Assembly (NCBI RefSeq): GCF_029962835.1
Contig: NC_080583.1
Coordinates: 50,013,658-50,077,657 of the forward strand
DNA length: 64,000 bases
Origin: Magnolia sinica
Taxonomy: Eukaryota; Streptophyta; Magnoliopsida; Magnoliales; Magnoliaceae
Reading direction: 5' to 3'
The notes below the pieces were generated by a model. The model made no database searches and was not told the DNA's origin. It saw nothing but the letters and a program-made list of their open reading frames with translations. Positions 35,901-48,175 of the stretch are shown piece after piece (position 1 is the first letter of the stretch; every line of letters begins with the position of its first letter). Both the position numbers and the translations under genes were made by a program.

Positions 35901-36849
35901 CATAAAGACAGGAAGAGGAACAGGCTTTAGTTATCACAGGTAGAATACCTTTAAAAGGTACTAATCAAGTATGTGATGGACCAGGCAAAGCTAGTGAGCG
36001 TTCCCCACGCAGCTCACTTCAATCTTTCCTCAGAACAATGTCCTAAATCAAATGAGAAAAAGCAGGTTATGTCTCATGTGCCTTATTCGAATATGGTTGC
36101 TAATTTAATATATGTCATAGTCTATACATGACCAGATATTTCATAGGCAGTCGGTGTTGTGAGCAGATACATGTCAAACCCCGGCAAGTAACATTAGGAA
36201 GTGGTAAAATGGCTACTTCAATACATTCAAGGTACAAAAGACTACATCTTAACTTTTAAGAAGACGGGGGCAAAGTTAATTGGGTATGTGGATTCAGACT
36301 ACACAGGTATTGTGGATTCTATAAAGTCTATTTCAAGATACTCGTTTGTACTAATGAGTGGAGTAATCAGTTAGATGTCAAAGCTTCAGTCTGTGGTATC
36401 TCTTTTCATGACCGAAGAAGAATATATGGCAGTGACGGAAGTTTTTAAATAAGGTGTTTAGCTCAGAGGCATGATAAATCAATTGGGGCTTCAATAGGAG
36501 GTCGTGCCAGTTAACTGTGATAGCGAGAACGCTATCAATTTGGCTAAAAATTCTGTTTATCACTCACGTACTAAACAGATTGATGTTCATCACCATTTTA
36601 TCTGATAGGTTCTTGAGGAAGGAGGCATAATACTAGAAAAGATTCACACCAGCAAGAATCCAGTAGACATGCTCACCAAGGTCATTCATACAGAGAAGTT
36701 CAAGTTTGTGCGACTTCTCTGGGCTTGGCAATGGTATAAAAGAAGGACGAAGTGTACACGAGAAGTGTTGATGAAGCTATGATACAATAAAGGGATAAGA
36801 GAAGAGGATAAGAAGCTACATGTTTGAAGATTGAAGACATGGTGGAGAT
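35901..36849 (+). pseudogene. pol: Copia T RNase H and 3' end
   Basis: Segments VVKWLLQYIQGTKDY (about 36205), LIGYVDSDYTG (about 36280), SLFMTEEEYMAVTE (about 36401), CDSENAINLAKNSVYHSRTK (about 36518) and HTSKNPVDMLTKV (about 36645) are the standard C-terminal copia RNase H motifs. Several TAG/TAA stops interrupt the frame. The final purine-rich 'acatggtggagat' (36838-36849) abuts the 3' LTR and probably served as the polypurine tract. Confidence 0.9.
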
Positions 36850-37415
36850 TGTTGCTAACAGATGTCTTAAATCTATCAATGAGGGTTCGATGATATCAAA
36901 GCCGATCGATGCAATCGAAGCCAGTTCGATGACATTGAAGTCAGCTCAATGCCATCAGGTATTTTTTTTTTTTTTGTATTTTCACCTCTGGTCGCTAGAC
37001 ATATTTTGTCATTCTTCGATGACATCTAAGGGTTTATGTAGATTTTACAATTTTTATTTTTTATTCCGTTTTGGCTTCTTTCTAAACCTATATAAAGGGG
37101 TGTATACGGGACTGGGAGGTATTCCAAGGGGATTCTAAGCATTCCAAGGTTTCAAAAATGGTTCTAGGGTTTCTAAAAGGGGGTTATAGGGTTTCAAGGG
37201 GTAAGAAATGTGAGGTTTGAGGATTGCTCAAGCCGAGTAAGTTCTCTATCTTTGTAATCTCTTCTTTCATAGTGGAATTTTGTCGCTTTGTGCTGTGGTT
37301 TTTTCTCGAAAGGATTTTCTACATTAAATCTTTGTGTTCTTTTATATTTGCTTGGTGCTCTTGGATTGCTATCCTAGATCCATCTCTGTGTGATTCAACA
37401 GCACAAATCCCAACA
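36850..37415 (+). repeat. Copia T 3' LTR
   Basis: Partner of 5092-5669. TG...CA ends, TATATAAA at 37089-37096, and followed by TTAAG (37416-37420), the exact target duplication. It has a T-rich run at 36961-36975 that the 5' LTR lacks. Confidence 0.92.
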
Positions 37416-37420
37416 TTAAG

Positions 37421-37664
37421 TAGAATTCTCCATTCAAGCATGTGTTTTGCAGTTGTTCTCCACAACCGATTATAACAATTCCTTTTTATTTATTCTTTTA
37501 TCAGTATTGAAAAGTCTTTTGACATGAAAAGCAAATGTATAACTCATTTTTAAGGCCAAACCTTACCACCTAAGCTATAGCCATTTGGTTATATATATCT
37601 TCCAATCTCTGCACTTAGGGAATAGTTGTTCATTCAAATTTAACCACATATTCAATAGTTGTTT
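37421..37664. other. Spacer with a possible gypsy LTR remnant
   Basis: The block 'tattgaaaagtcttttgaca' with 'gtataactcatttttaagg' (about 37504-37552) resembles 52524-52575 near the decayed DNGAA-type gypsy element. It may be a fragment of the same LTR family. No coding sequence is seen. Confidence 0.4.
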
Positions 37665-37669
37665 GTTTG

Positions 37670-38147
37670 TGTTAGGAAGTACAGAAGGTGAGCCCTCAAG
37701 ATCTGACGGTTTATATAATATGGAACCTTCACGAAGCCGAAGATGAACAGTCTAGATCCTATAGCCTGCCTATTCACTACTAGAGCAGATGGGTCTAATC
37801 ACCCCTCTGATTTTACAGTATAGATGGCCCCGGATCACGATCTATGGTTTAGATCGTCCCAAGGACAAGCTAAATGGACAAATTACTATGTACCACTGTA
37901 CTTCCTTTTTACTCTCGTTATTTTTCATATCTTTATAAGAGAGAGCCTTATCCTATTTATAGGAAAGGATGGGAGTTTGGATGAGATTAGAAGTTATTTG
38001 TTCTTATCCCTATCTCCCCATCTAAAACCAAATTCAATTTTGAATTTGAAATCCAACTAAAAGGAAGAGGCCGGAAGAGGCCTAAACTCATGGGACCCAC
38101 CCACTAGTGATTGCACATCAGTGGGCCCCACTATCATTTGTCCAACA
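37670..38147 (-). repeat. Copia U 3' LTR
   Basis: Pairs with 48350-48835 over its length (plus-strand start TGTTAGGAAGT, end TCCAACA). A minus-strand TATA box TATAAATA lies at 37954-37961, mirrored at 48632-48639 in the other LTR. Confidence 0.92.
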
Positions 38148-38158
38148 TCTCCCACTCA
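38148..38158 (-). other. Polypurine tract of copia U
   Basis: On the minus strand, tgagtgggaga directly precedes the 3' LTR. Confidence 0.7.
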
Positions 38159-38159
38159 A

Positions 38160-40130
38160 TCACATTGTGGGAAAGGCACAAGAAATTGTCCATCTAACTC
38201 GCCTAATAATAATCAAAAACTAAACATCGCAATCAAAAGAATCAGAGGCGTGGAACCAGCTGGATCACTGTAATCTTCTCACAGGTGTTAAAGTATTAAG
38301 CGACCACCTAACTAGTACTCAATAACACAAGCTTTGCAATGTCTGCTGTAGTCCGCATGACCACACCGAATGGAGTTAACTTCCGATCTGGACTACTCGG
38401 CCAACATACACACTTATCCAACTTATCGAGTTAATTTGAAAACTTGATTTTTCACAAACTTTGACTAAAATCAACTTAAAGCAATACTTATATATATATG
38501 CTTTTAAGAAAAAAATATTGTTTGCAAAAGTCTAACAAAAACAACTCAATACTGCCGGCGGATAAGTCTTCAAGTGCATATTTATAATTCTAGAAACTTG
38601 GTATAGCTATCACAGGATCTTCCCCACATAGATGTGTAATTTGGAATCAATAAAGCTGCTTTCCTATAATAGCTAAGTCTAGCCAATTAAGGACATTTCG
38701 TCATAGTACACTAAAGTAGCGACACTCAATCTCATCCTCCTATACATAAGAGGATGGTAGTTAAAGACACAAAAGAGTCACCTACAGGACTGGCTACTCG
38801 CACATTGCAATGATTAAATTGAATCAAAGCAAATTTGTAGGTAAAAGGTCCCAGCACGTGGCTACAATCCACAGAGTAAAGTAGACAATACTAGGTGTAT
38901 GTTGGGTCTACAATACGTGGGTCATTCTACATGAGGCACGACTCATCTCATAACCTCATAACCTTAGGTCTTTTGTTCCTTTGAGATAACAAAATATACG
39001 CGTGACAGCTTCCCAATGAGACTATCACGAGTTACTCTAATAACGACTGACTATGTCAACTGCATAGCTAATATCCGGTCTGATGCAAAGCATAACATAC
39101 ATTAAGCTTCCTACTGCATTTGCGTAAGGTACTAAGGACAGTCAATTTCTCGTCTTCAGTCTAGGGACACGATTTTTCTGTCTAACTTGGTAGCTTTATC
39201 CATAGGGGTTTCAACAGCTTTTGAATTTTTCATCTTGAACCGCTCTAAAATCTTTTGTATATATATGTGGCTTGAGACAAACCTAAAAATTTCTTAGGAC
39301 GATCCCCGATGATTTTTACCCCAAGAATAAAGTTGGCTTCACTGAGATCTTTCATCTCAACGTTCGAGAATAATCAATCTTTAGTCAATATCAATAATTG
39401 TATGTCATTACCAGCTAGCAGGATATCGTCTATATATAGAGATAATATTGGAAAAGATCTTCAAGATCGTTTCATGTATACATAATGATCTTCTTCACTC
39501 ATTTTGAATTCAAAAGTAGTGATGGCTAAGTGGAACCTCATGTACCACTGTCTTGAAGATTGCTTCAGCCCATAGATAGATTTCAACAATTTATAGACTT
39601 TCTTTGGATGCTTTTTGTTCACATAACCCATGGGCTATTACATGTATATCTTTTCATCTAAGTCACCATTTAAGAATGTGGTCTTTACATCCATCTGATA
39701 AACTCTAAGTTTAAACTTGTGACAATGGACAAGATCATACGGATTGAGGAGAACTTTGTAATAGGTGAAAAGTCTCCTCGTAATCAATGCCTTCTTTTTG
39801 TGTAAAACTTTTAGAAACTAATCGTGCTTTATACTTGTCCATTGTACCATCTACCTTTCTTTTGATCTTTAGTACCCATTTATTACTTATCACTTTGCGA
39901 TTGGAAGACAAATCAACAAGTTCCTAGACTTTATTCTTCTCCATGGAAGCGATCTCTTCGTCCATAGTGGTCACCCAATCGGCTAAATTAGAAGATAATA
40001 ATGCATCCTGATACGAATCAGGTTTATCATCATCAACCGCAATGCAAGAGAATATCTGCCCCTCAATATCAAAGTATCTTCGGGGAATCAATCCTCTTTC
40101 ACTTCGACGTAACTCAAGAGCCTACTAAAA
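38160..40130 (-). pseudogene. pol: Copia U reverse transcriptase and RNase H
   Basis: On the minus strand, KKVYKLLKSIYGLKQSSRQW is read at about 39612-39550. LYIDDILLAGND, the catalytic box with both Asp residues, lies at about 39437-39400. Upstream RT includes an MDVKTTFLNGDLDEK-like stretch near 39690-39650. The downstream part to 38160 holds RNase H-like remnants in several frames. Stops and frameshifts prevent a full product. The element's order and opposite orientation to T are clear. Confidence 0.87.
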
Positions 40131-41300
40131 TGTTCTCCCACTATACTGACGAACTATAGAAGTATTATCATTTTGAGAAGCAGAACTCCCACTCTCCTGA
40201 GATACATCGGGTATTTAAAAGAGTTCTATTGGAACTTTTTTCTTCATTCGACCAAAGTATTTATCTTCGACGAAGGTTTCGTCCCGAGATTTTATCTCAA
40301 TCCACCATCCATGGTTCTCATAAACTAGAACATATCCCTTTAAATGCATGGGGTACCTTATGAACACACATTCAATGGTTTTACTATCAAGTTTACCTCA
40401 ATGCAGAGTAGGTAGCAAAACATATCTCAAAGATCCCCAATGATGTGGGTTGGCTAGAGAAGGAATCCTCCCAAACCACATCTCATATGGAGTCTTAAGA
40501 ATGGATTTGGATGAGACCCTATTAAGGACATATACGGCTGTTAACAGTGCGTCTCCCTAGAATGTGGTAGAGAGATTAACTTGTGCCATCATCGATCTAA
40601 CCATGTCCAATAGTATCCTATTCCTTCTCTCTACAACACCATTTTATTGTGGAGTGTAAACCATTGTGTACTGCCGAACAATGTTAACGTTTTTACAATA
40701 TGATTTGAATGTTTCAAATGTATACTCACCACCTCTATCAGATCAAAGGATTTTAATCTTTTTCTCAAACTGATTTTTCACCTCAACTTTATATTTAAGA
40801 AAACAATCAAAAGCCTCATATTTGTGTGAGATGAGATACACATATCCATAGCGCGAGTAATCGTTAATGAAAGTGACAAAGTATTGACATCCATTTATGG
40901 CATGTACATTGAAGGGTCCACAGATATCTAAATGGATTATCTCTAATGAGCCCTTGGACCTAACCGCTTTAGGAAATAGTTTCTTCGAAGTCTTCCCGAA
41001 CACACAATATTCACAAAATGACAAATCAACTTTAGATAAGGTATCTAACAGACCAGAACGTACTAGTCTTTTCATATGATCCTTTCCGATGTGACCTAAC
41101 CTCGCGTGTCATTTTAGAGATTCAGATACTATAGTTTCATTCAACATAACAGATAAAACAAGATGTGCATTATCACTATTTATGTCTAGAATAAATAAAT
41201 CTAAAATTAAATTTTCTTATACAAAGATGAGGTTATTTAGTCTCAAAGAAACTCATGTTTCGGAAAAACGAATATCAAAACTGTCAAATAATAACCTATA
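40131..41300 (-). pseudogene. pol: Copia U integrase and GAG-pre-integrase
   Basis: On the minus strand a frame open from 41075 to 40743 reads MKRLVRSGLLDTLSKVDLSF, CEYCVFGKTSKKLF (zinc-binding Cys pair), SLEIIHLDICGPFNVHAING (first catalytic Asp) and YFVTFINDYSRYGYVYLI. Just upstream, HARLGHIGKDHMKRLV supplies the GAG-pre-integrase His motif. Later parts near 40.6 kb include a YTPQ.NGVVERRNR-like segment in another frame. The ORF break at 40743 and later stops inactivate it. Confidence 0.92.
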
Positions 41301-41740
41301 AACAGAAATTAAATTCCGATACTTACCCAGTGTATAAAGAATATTACAGAGGATTATTGTTCACCCTATCCGCGTACGGAGATGGTAAACGCTAATCCCT
41401 AATACGTATTCAACAACATTATTTCTCATATACACCTTGTAAATTCCCTTGGCTATAGGTCAGAATTTCTCGAGTCCTCGACGACTCCATGTCACGTGTT
41501 TTGTTGTGCCTGAATACAAAATCCACTCCTTAAATATAGTATCAACAGAAAAGATTTCAGAAAAAATGCTTACATACAAAGTATCTAGTAACTTAGGAAT
41601 TACTGTCTTTTTATAAGCATACTGCCTGACATAATGGCCGGAATTTCCACAAACAAAGCAGATTATGTTAGTCTTTTTCTGCTTCTTCTTTCCATTCCCT
41701 TTCTTGAGATTTGGAGGAGGTGTTGTAGACTTTTATTTTT
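41301..41740 (-). pseudogene. pol: Copia U zinc knuckle and protease
   Basis: On the minus strand a knuckle CFVCGNSGHYVRQY at about 41667-41626 fits CX2CX4HX4C except that the last Cys is Tyr. The protease box reads WILYSGTTKHVT, with Tyr (codon 41516-41514) where the catalytic Asp belongs. Both are single-base changes at essential positions. Stops occur further on. Confidence 0.82.
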
Positions 41741-42452
41741 AGTCATTCTTTTTCACCTTCTTGCGAGCTTTGAACCGTTTCTTGTTAGCTTTTCGCTTAT
41801 GGGTCTCTGCTGCAAAGGCTTTGGACGAACCTGCCTGAGTTGCATTCATTTCAACCTCTCGTACCAAAAGGTCACAAAAGTCTCTGAATGTAGTGATAGA
41901 ATCAGTATGGTTCAAAATTCTTTTAATTGGGGCCCAAGATTTAGGCAAGGAACAGTGCATTGCTATTATCTTTTGATTTTTAGTCAATTTACACCCAACA
42001 TTCCTAAGGGCACCAATCATCTGCTCCATCTTACGGATATGATTTTTGATGGGGTAGCCGACTGGTATCTTATACTCTTGGAATTCTAATTCTATTGCTC
42101 AAACTTTTACATTTGACTTTTGCGCATAGGCATTTGTCAGTGTTTCTCAGATTCCTTTTATGGTGTCATGCACTTCATATGTTGGTATGAGTTCTTTGTA
42201 CACAATGTTAATCAAAACATTACGAGCAAAATGATTTTGTTTATGCCACTTATTGTAGCGGTTCATTGCAGCCCTATATTCTCTTAAATTTCTATTCTCA
42301 TCCAATATGGATTCCTCTTGAACCTCATCGAGTGTGTGCGATATGTCATCCTCGCCTAGAAAGCTTCGCACCGCGCGGGACAAGTCTTCATAGTTGTTAC
42401 CATTAAATTGTTGTCCTTTAAGCTGTTCAATGATTAATACTTTGGTGGTCAT
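41741..42452 (-). pseudogene. gag: Copia U gag
   Basis: On the minus strand an ATG at 42452 opens MTTKVLIIEQLKGQQFNGNN, followed by AVRSFLGEDDISHTLDEVQE and an ARNVLINIVYKELIPTYEV stretch to about 42147. After a frame break it continues at 42029 with MEQMIGALRNVGCKLTKNQK, LPKSWAPIKRILNHTDSI and a Lys-rich tail (KRKANKKRFKARKKVKK). The pattern fits a UBN2-type copia gag. The frame break makes it non-functional. Confidence 0.87.
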
Positions 42453-43532
42453 CTCTACATTATCACTACTTAGCTATAATCTAAGGTATTAATACTAATC
42501 ATCAGCATTTCTACGTATTATTCAAATTTTCAAACTATAAAAGTAGTCGACACATCTTAACGAGCTCTAAAAGTCCACATACCCAAATGGGCAGTATAGA
42601 TCAATCGAGTTCTCTTTTTAAGATGAATTTGATGTTTTTATAAGAATATATTTGAATAACATATAACCTTTCATTATAGGTTGTATGTATCATTTGGTAG
42701 AGAAGAATTAACTCCCACTAAGGTTATGCACAACCTTTATATATAGGGAGCATTCTAGCACTAAGTTTTCTATTTTTTTAATGAAAAATGAGATTAAATT
42801 TAATCACATCAAGCTTAATTATGTCACACATATAAACATTATCGTCAGATTAAAAAAAGAAAAAGAAAAAATGAAATTGCTTAGATATAAAGAGAGTTCT
42901 ATCATCACCAGTGATCATGTCCACTAGCAATGGATTCGATCATTACCATTAATAATAATTGTTGATGATGAATCCTATCATTAACATTAACCATCATAGT
43001 TGATCATCGTTTCGATCACTAATGATCTCTATCATTACTGGGAACGAATGGTCAAGATCTTCCATCTTCGGTAACGACAACAAAAGGTTAAGCGACAAAA
43101 GCACGTGAGCAACCTCGTTTGTTGAATTTACGAAAATATCCACGTGAATTACCAATGAAAACACCATATATCTCGTAAAGATGTTCATAGAATACATCCG
43201 CATGTATTGTGCTAGGATATGTCATGATGCTAGCCATTGGATCAGGGTCCTTTTCGATAACCCAAACCGTTTATATGGTGAGCCTCATCGTAAAATAATA
43301 ATAATAATAATAATAATAAATTGCAGATTGAAATCTATCAACCATTTGATTATTCTATGTTTCGACCATCCATATTAAGAGCAACATGAACAAAGTGTCG
43401 AAATATCCTACTCCAAAAGATTTCATTTTTAATCTTTCCCCATCCAACGAGTCCCATCGTATGAATGGTTTGGATCATTAAAATATGATATCGAAATCAC
43501 AACTTGAGGAGGTCAATATACCACTCTCGTGA
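42453..43532. other. Non-coding segment between copia U gag and solo LTR B2
   Basis: AT-rich, with repeated 'gatcattaccattaat'-like words at about 42900-43040 and an (ATA)n run at 43294-43318. It is far longer than a normal copia leader, so part of it is probably inserted DNA. No coding sequence is recognised. Confidence 0.5.
43294..43318. repeat. (AAT)n microsatellite
   Basis: Eight consecutive ata/aat triplets. Confidence 0.85.
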
Positions 43533-43537
43533 CTAAT

Positions 43538-46500
43538 TGTAACACCCTGAAAATCGGGGGTCGAGCAGGAGCCCAACTCCCGAGTTCCAACACATCACTT
43601 ATGTAATATAGATAATGATGATTAAATGTTGTCTGTATTAATGCATTAAACATGAGTGAGATTATACCAAATTAACATATCATACTCTAGAGATAGTTAA
43701 ATTTATGCAAGCGGAAGACTGTGATAAGTACATATAAGCATATAAGTGATTGTAGGTCCCCAGAGTATGAACGCCACCAGGTCAAATAGTTACATGTATA
43801 ATTCCAAAATACACAAAATGATGAAGTGTAATGTCATCTATCCATAACCTTGTAGCCCCGATGCGCAACTCTAGGTCTACATAAACCTGCCAGAGAGTTG
43901 CATATAGGAGACCTCCTCCTTATCATCATAAAAGTCTGACTTTGCTTTGTAAGCATCGCCACCATCTGCAACAAAAACAAAGTCTGGTTGGTGTTTTAAA
44001 ACACCATCCCAGAGTGAGAGTGAGTGATCAACTCAGTGGGGCTATAATGCAAAGGTTAACATGTTATCAATTCAGTCAAGCAGTAATGATAAAGCAATAC
44101 AACAAGCATTCCTAGGTACTCTGGTTAATGCAAGGATGATATGTGTTAATGATGCATTCCCTCCCCTGCACTCCCTCTGCGACATCATTTCACGATTGCG
44201 GCATGCACCCTTTCCTCTATGCTTAACTCCAACACCAAAGGTACATGCAAATGCGGTGCATGTACGTGATTAGCCAAGTTCTTAATTAGTCTTATACATA
44301 CAACAGGTTGGAAAGCTAAGGCACCTCCCTTTATATCATTGACCCAAATAATGATCCATCTAGGGTCGTCAATCCTAGTAATTACATACGATATGCAGTT
44401 CTAGGTCGCTACGGAGAGACTCATCACCATCAGCGCAGGCCTAGTTTATACTCGAAGTTACTACGGAAAGGCTCGTCACCTTAGCGTAGTCCTAGTGTAT
44501 ACTCGAAATCACTGCGAGAGGCTCATCACATAATTGTAGGCCGACAGCTTAAATACAGTGTCTCATACCACCGTATTCAGCTCACAAGTTTGGTTTGCTC
44601 ACTGGACACTACAGGGAGGCTCGTCGCCCCAGCATAGGCCGACAGCTCGACCACTGTGTCCCATACCACCATGCCCGACACATGAATCTTAGCGGATCGA
44701 GATACCAAGGTTAAACGGGCTTTACATTGGTAAGTCGGTACCTTAGATTCAAGCAGTAACGTCCATATATGGTGAACATACATTAGGCCAATCGGGTTAC
44801 CTGACAAGCTCGACTGGTACGAGCGTAGTTGACTTAATCAACATGGAGTGCGTAAGCACTCTGCGTGACCTAACTATTGTCGACAAGCAGCGTATGACTC
44901 AGATTCCTCGAACATGTCTTGTGTGGTGAAAACGACCTCAGCCACTAACTCAGAAATCATTACCGATTGCCTGGACTACATCGTAGCCCCAATCACACTC
45001 CAACACAATAGGCAATCATGTTTGATAGTCAAAATAGCATGTAGCAACCAATTCAAATATAAATCTCATATAAGCATTTCAACAAACAAATAGTACACAT
45101 GTTAGGATACTTAGGCATTTCATCCATAAATCACATAGTAGTAAGGTAAACTACATAAAGGAAACTGTAACTATAGATAAGGGGATTGAGAATCCTATCT
45201 CAACGCCCTCATTAAATACATTACAACAAGCATTTTCTCATTCAGTCATTTTATCAAACACTTAGACTACACATATCAACATACATGAAATATAGTAGTT
45301 ATAACAGGTATTATAGCAGATCCTTCCACAAGGGAGTTGCCATACGTACAAAATCATGTATTCTCAAGCATCAATCATAATAAGCACAAATCATAATTCC
45401 ATATTCATACAAACATTTAAACAAACACATGGAATGCACTATATTCAACATAGTTTACATATATGTGTAATATACGGAAAACAACGTCTCTAGGCACATG
45501 TGATAGCAATCAAGTCAGTCATAAATCATTACTGACATTGAAAGCCTTGAAAATCATAACCTAAACATTTATAGTCCGCACCATCGGTGAACTAGTATTG
45601 AACTCAGTTTGAACACTAAGTCTTCATTTACGGCACAACGACAACCTATAACATGAAATAGGTTAGCTATTTCACAATTTACTCTATTTGGATACCTAAA
45701 ATATATTAGGGTTAGGATTTCTTACTCAACAACGGAATCAGAATCGCCGGTATAGCGATACAGGTAAGGTGATTTGGCACGCAGAGTGGTGGGATCGAAT
45801 CCCAGGAACTCTCTCTCTCTTTCTCTCACTTCTCCTCACTCTTTCTTTCTCTTTGCTCTCCTCTCCTAGGGTTTAGGATTTTCGTATGGAATGAGAGAGG
45901 GGTGGGTAAAGGTCCTTATATAGGCCCAGAACTGATGAAAATGGCCCCAAGGCCATGATATAGTTAGGTTATAGCCAAAGAGTGGCTATTTTGGTCCAAC
46001 GGAGCTCACGTGGAGGCCCATTTTCTGCATACAGTCCGGAGAGAGTTCCCTGACAATGGATCTATGTTAGGTTAAGTTTTCGGTCCAATCAGATTAGTGG
46101 ATCGATCATGGGGGACCTGTTTCAGTTCAACGATCATCGTTACTCGATCAGGGCCACAAGTATACTGACATGTGTTGGAAATTTTCCCTGATCCGAGGGT
46201 GTAGTTGGGTTGGAATCTGATGGTCTGAACCCTTAAATTTGGCCTGCAAGCGAATGACCCAATTTACTTAAGTTTGAGTTCATTTTCCAAAGATATTCGC
46301 GTTTCTCACACACTTCGCTCTAGGATCAACTTGTGCGTTTCTGGATATTATTAGGACTTGACTTCCGAGATGGTTGTCAAGCCCAGTAAGGCAATCATAA
46401 GCGTATAGTTTCGGGGTAATCGAACTTTGGATGCGCGGTACAGGTCCAATACGAAGTTTCGTGAAGCTTCTGAGAGCAACTGGGTTTTGAGATTGATCCT

Positions 46501-46702
46501 AGGTTTTTAAATAATGTAGTGTTGGCGATTCTACTGGTTATGGGTCTTACAGATCGTATAGAAAATAGTTCACGCTAATCTATTGATTAATTCAGTTTAG
46601 CACTTAATTAATTCTCGCCTAATTTCTAAAGGATTTAGTCCTTAGTGATTTCTGCCTGAGGTGGTACTCGGGTCTTTGTACGAATTTTTTTGAGACATTA
46701 CA
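43538..46702 (-). mobile_element. Solo LTR B2 (3.17 kb) with perfect target duplication
   Basis: It starts TGTAACACCCTG and ends GACATTACA, flanked by CTAAT at 43533-43537 and 46703-46707. It matches B1 (23933-27127) along its length, and its right end matches the B-family remnant at 63681-63757, where the element's internal sequence on the right fixes the minus orientation. No internal domain is present, so it is a solo LTR left by recombination. Confidence 0.93.
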
Positions 46703-47684
46703 CTAATTAAAGAATAATCATATGATGCTGCATCTCACCCACATCCATGGTATCTTGTCATGCAAACCATGCCTAACTGAGACCGTCTAAATCGTGGGTC
46801 CCACTATCCATTGATTAGGCCAAAAAGTCTCATGGTCAACCCTGCCAATCCCATCAATAAACATTTACGTATGTTGATCTAGACCATTGATCATTTCTCT
46901 TTTTAATTATACGTTTGATGGTTCAGATTTCTAAGATACGGTGACTATCCATAGTGGGCCACAATTTCGATCTTTTGGATTGGCATACATGTATGCAACG
47001 TGTAAGGTGGATGTATTCTCACGTTTACATTACATTCATGAATCATCTCCATCCAAAACTAACGTGGAACACACCATATGGAGCAATGTCCTATCACGTT
47101 TAAATATTCATTTATTTTCGGACACCTGTGTTTTTTCAATGGCTTGATTTTTGTTGTCCTTTCATCTTTGTGGGCACCACCTGATTACTGGCGTGGATGG
47201 CATATGCAAAACAAGGTGGGCCACACATGTTATCTGAAAGTTTCCATGGTTGCGTCACACGATGGTGGACCCTACACAGCTCGAACTCATGGTGATTAAC
47301 GTAGGTTTGAGCACATATGAATGTAATCATTCCCAACTCGATGCACTTGCGTCACACGTGAAAACAAGGAGCATCTTTGCCCATATGTTTATTATAGTGG
47401 GACTACCTATTGAACAGTTGTGATTAATCCGTTACACATGTCCCAATCAGCCGACTTATCGGCCGTGTGTATGGTGGGCCCTACGGAGCCCCTGTCTGGA
47501 CCGAGTCCGTCCAGGAGAGGGCAGGACACCTTCACATGCACACACGTGCAACCTTTTCATGCGCACACGTGCCAATGTGAATCCGTGTGTGAGATCCAAG
47601 TTGCTCATCAGGTGGGCCTTACCATCTACATGCCGCTGTCTGAGTTCAACCATCTAAATGGTGCGTCACATATGTACACGGCCT

Positions 47685-47758
47685 GTTTTTAACCATCCAT
47701 TCCTATCAAATGCTAGTCGCCCAATTAATGAGCAGATTGCCCTAATGTTTAGGCTAAA
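47685..47758. repeat. 74-bp perfect direct repeat, copy 1
   Basis: Identical base for base to 48102-48175. It begins gtttttaaccatcc and ends taggctaaa. Confidence 0.92.
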
Positions 47759-47972
47759 GGCCCGTTTGGCCGGGTGAATTGGAAGGGATTGGATGGTATT
47801 GGGGTGGATGGCATGGATTTCTAGGTAATAATGATATTGTCAGTGGATTGTCTTGAGATCCATGGGATTGCTCTATCCCTGGACTGCTATATCCAGTCTG
47901 TTTGGCACGCCCGGCCAATACCGGATTAAACCTCCCCATCCTTTCCAATCCCTCTAACCAAACACGTCCCTG
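47758..47972. mobile_element. Small TIR element (PIF/Harbinger- or hAT-like MITE)
   Basis: The left end ggcccgtttggccggg with 'ggaagggattggatgg' is mirrored on the right by 'ccatcctttccaatccctc' and 'aaccaaacacgtccc'. Length about 215 bp, non-coding. The next 120 bp (about 47978-48101) repeat its inner part ('gtcagtggattgtcttaag', 'tttggcacgccaggccaat') without the right end. Superfamily is uncertain because I cannot see a clean target duplication. Confidence 0.6.
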
Positions 47973-48101
47973 GCAAATTTGAAAGTATTAGGGTGGATTG
48001 GATGGGATTTAAAGGTAATAAAGGCGTTGTCAGTGGATTGTCTTAAGATCCATGGGATTGGTATCAGATCACCGGCTCTGTTTGGCACGCCAGGCCAATC
48101 C

Positions 48102-48175
48102 GTTTTTAACCATCCATTCCTATCAAATGCTAGTCGCCCAATTAATGAGCAGATTGCCCTAATGTTTAGGCTAAA
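48102..48175. repeat. 74-bp perfect direct repeat, copy 2
   Basis: Partner of 47685-47758, 417 bp downstream. Confidence 0.92.

Larger units (their letters stand above)
5092..37415 (+). mobile_element. Ty1/copia retrotransposon T, split by nested insertions
   Basis: LTRs of 578 bp (5092-5669) and 566 bp (36850-37415) start TGTTGCT and end in AACA, with TTAAG on both sides. Gag, zinc knuckle, protease and GAG-pre-integrase lie at 5724-7138. The polyprotein resumes in the right frame at about 34305 with integrase, then RT and RNase H to about 36800, the copia order. The 27-kb gap is filled by gypsy A1 and its own insertions. Several in-frame stops make it inactive. The integrase and RNase H wording resembles the Tnt1/Tork lineage, by memory of the family rather than by alignment. 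Confidence 0.93.
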
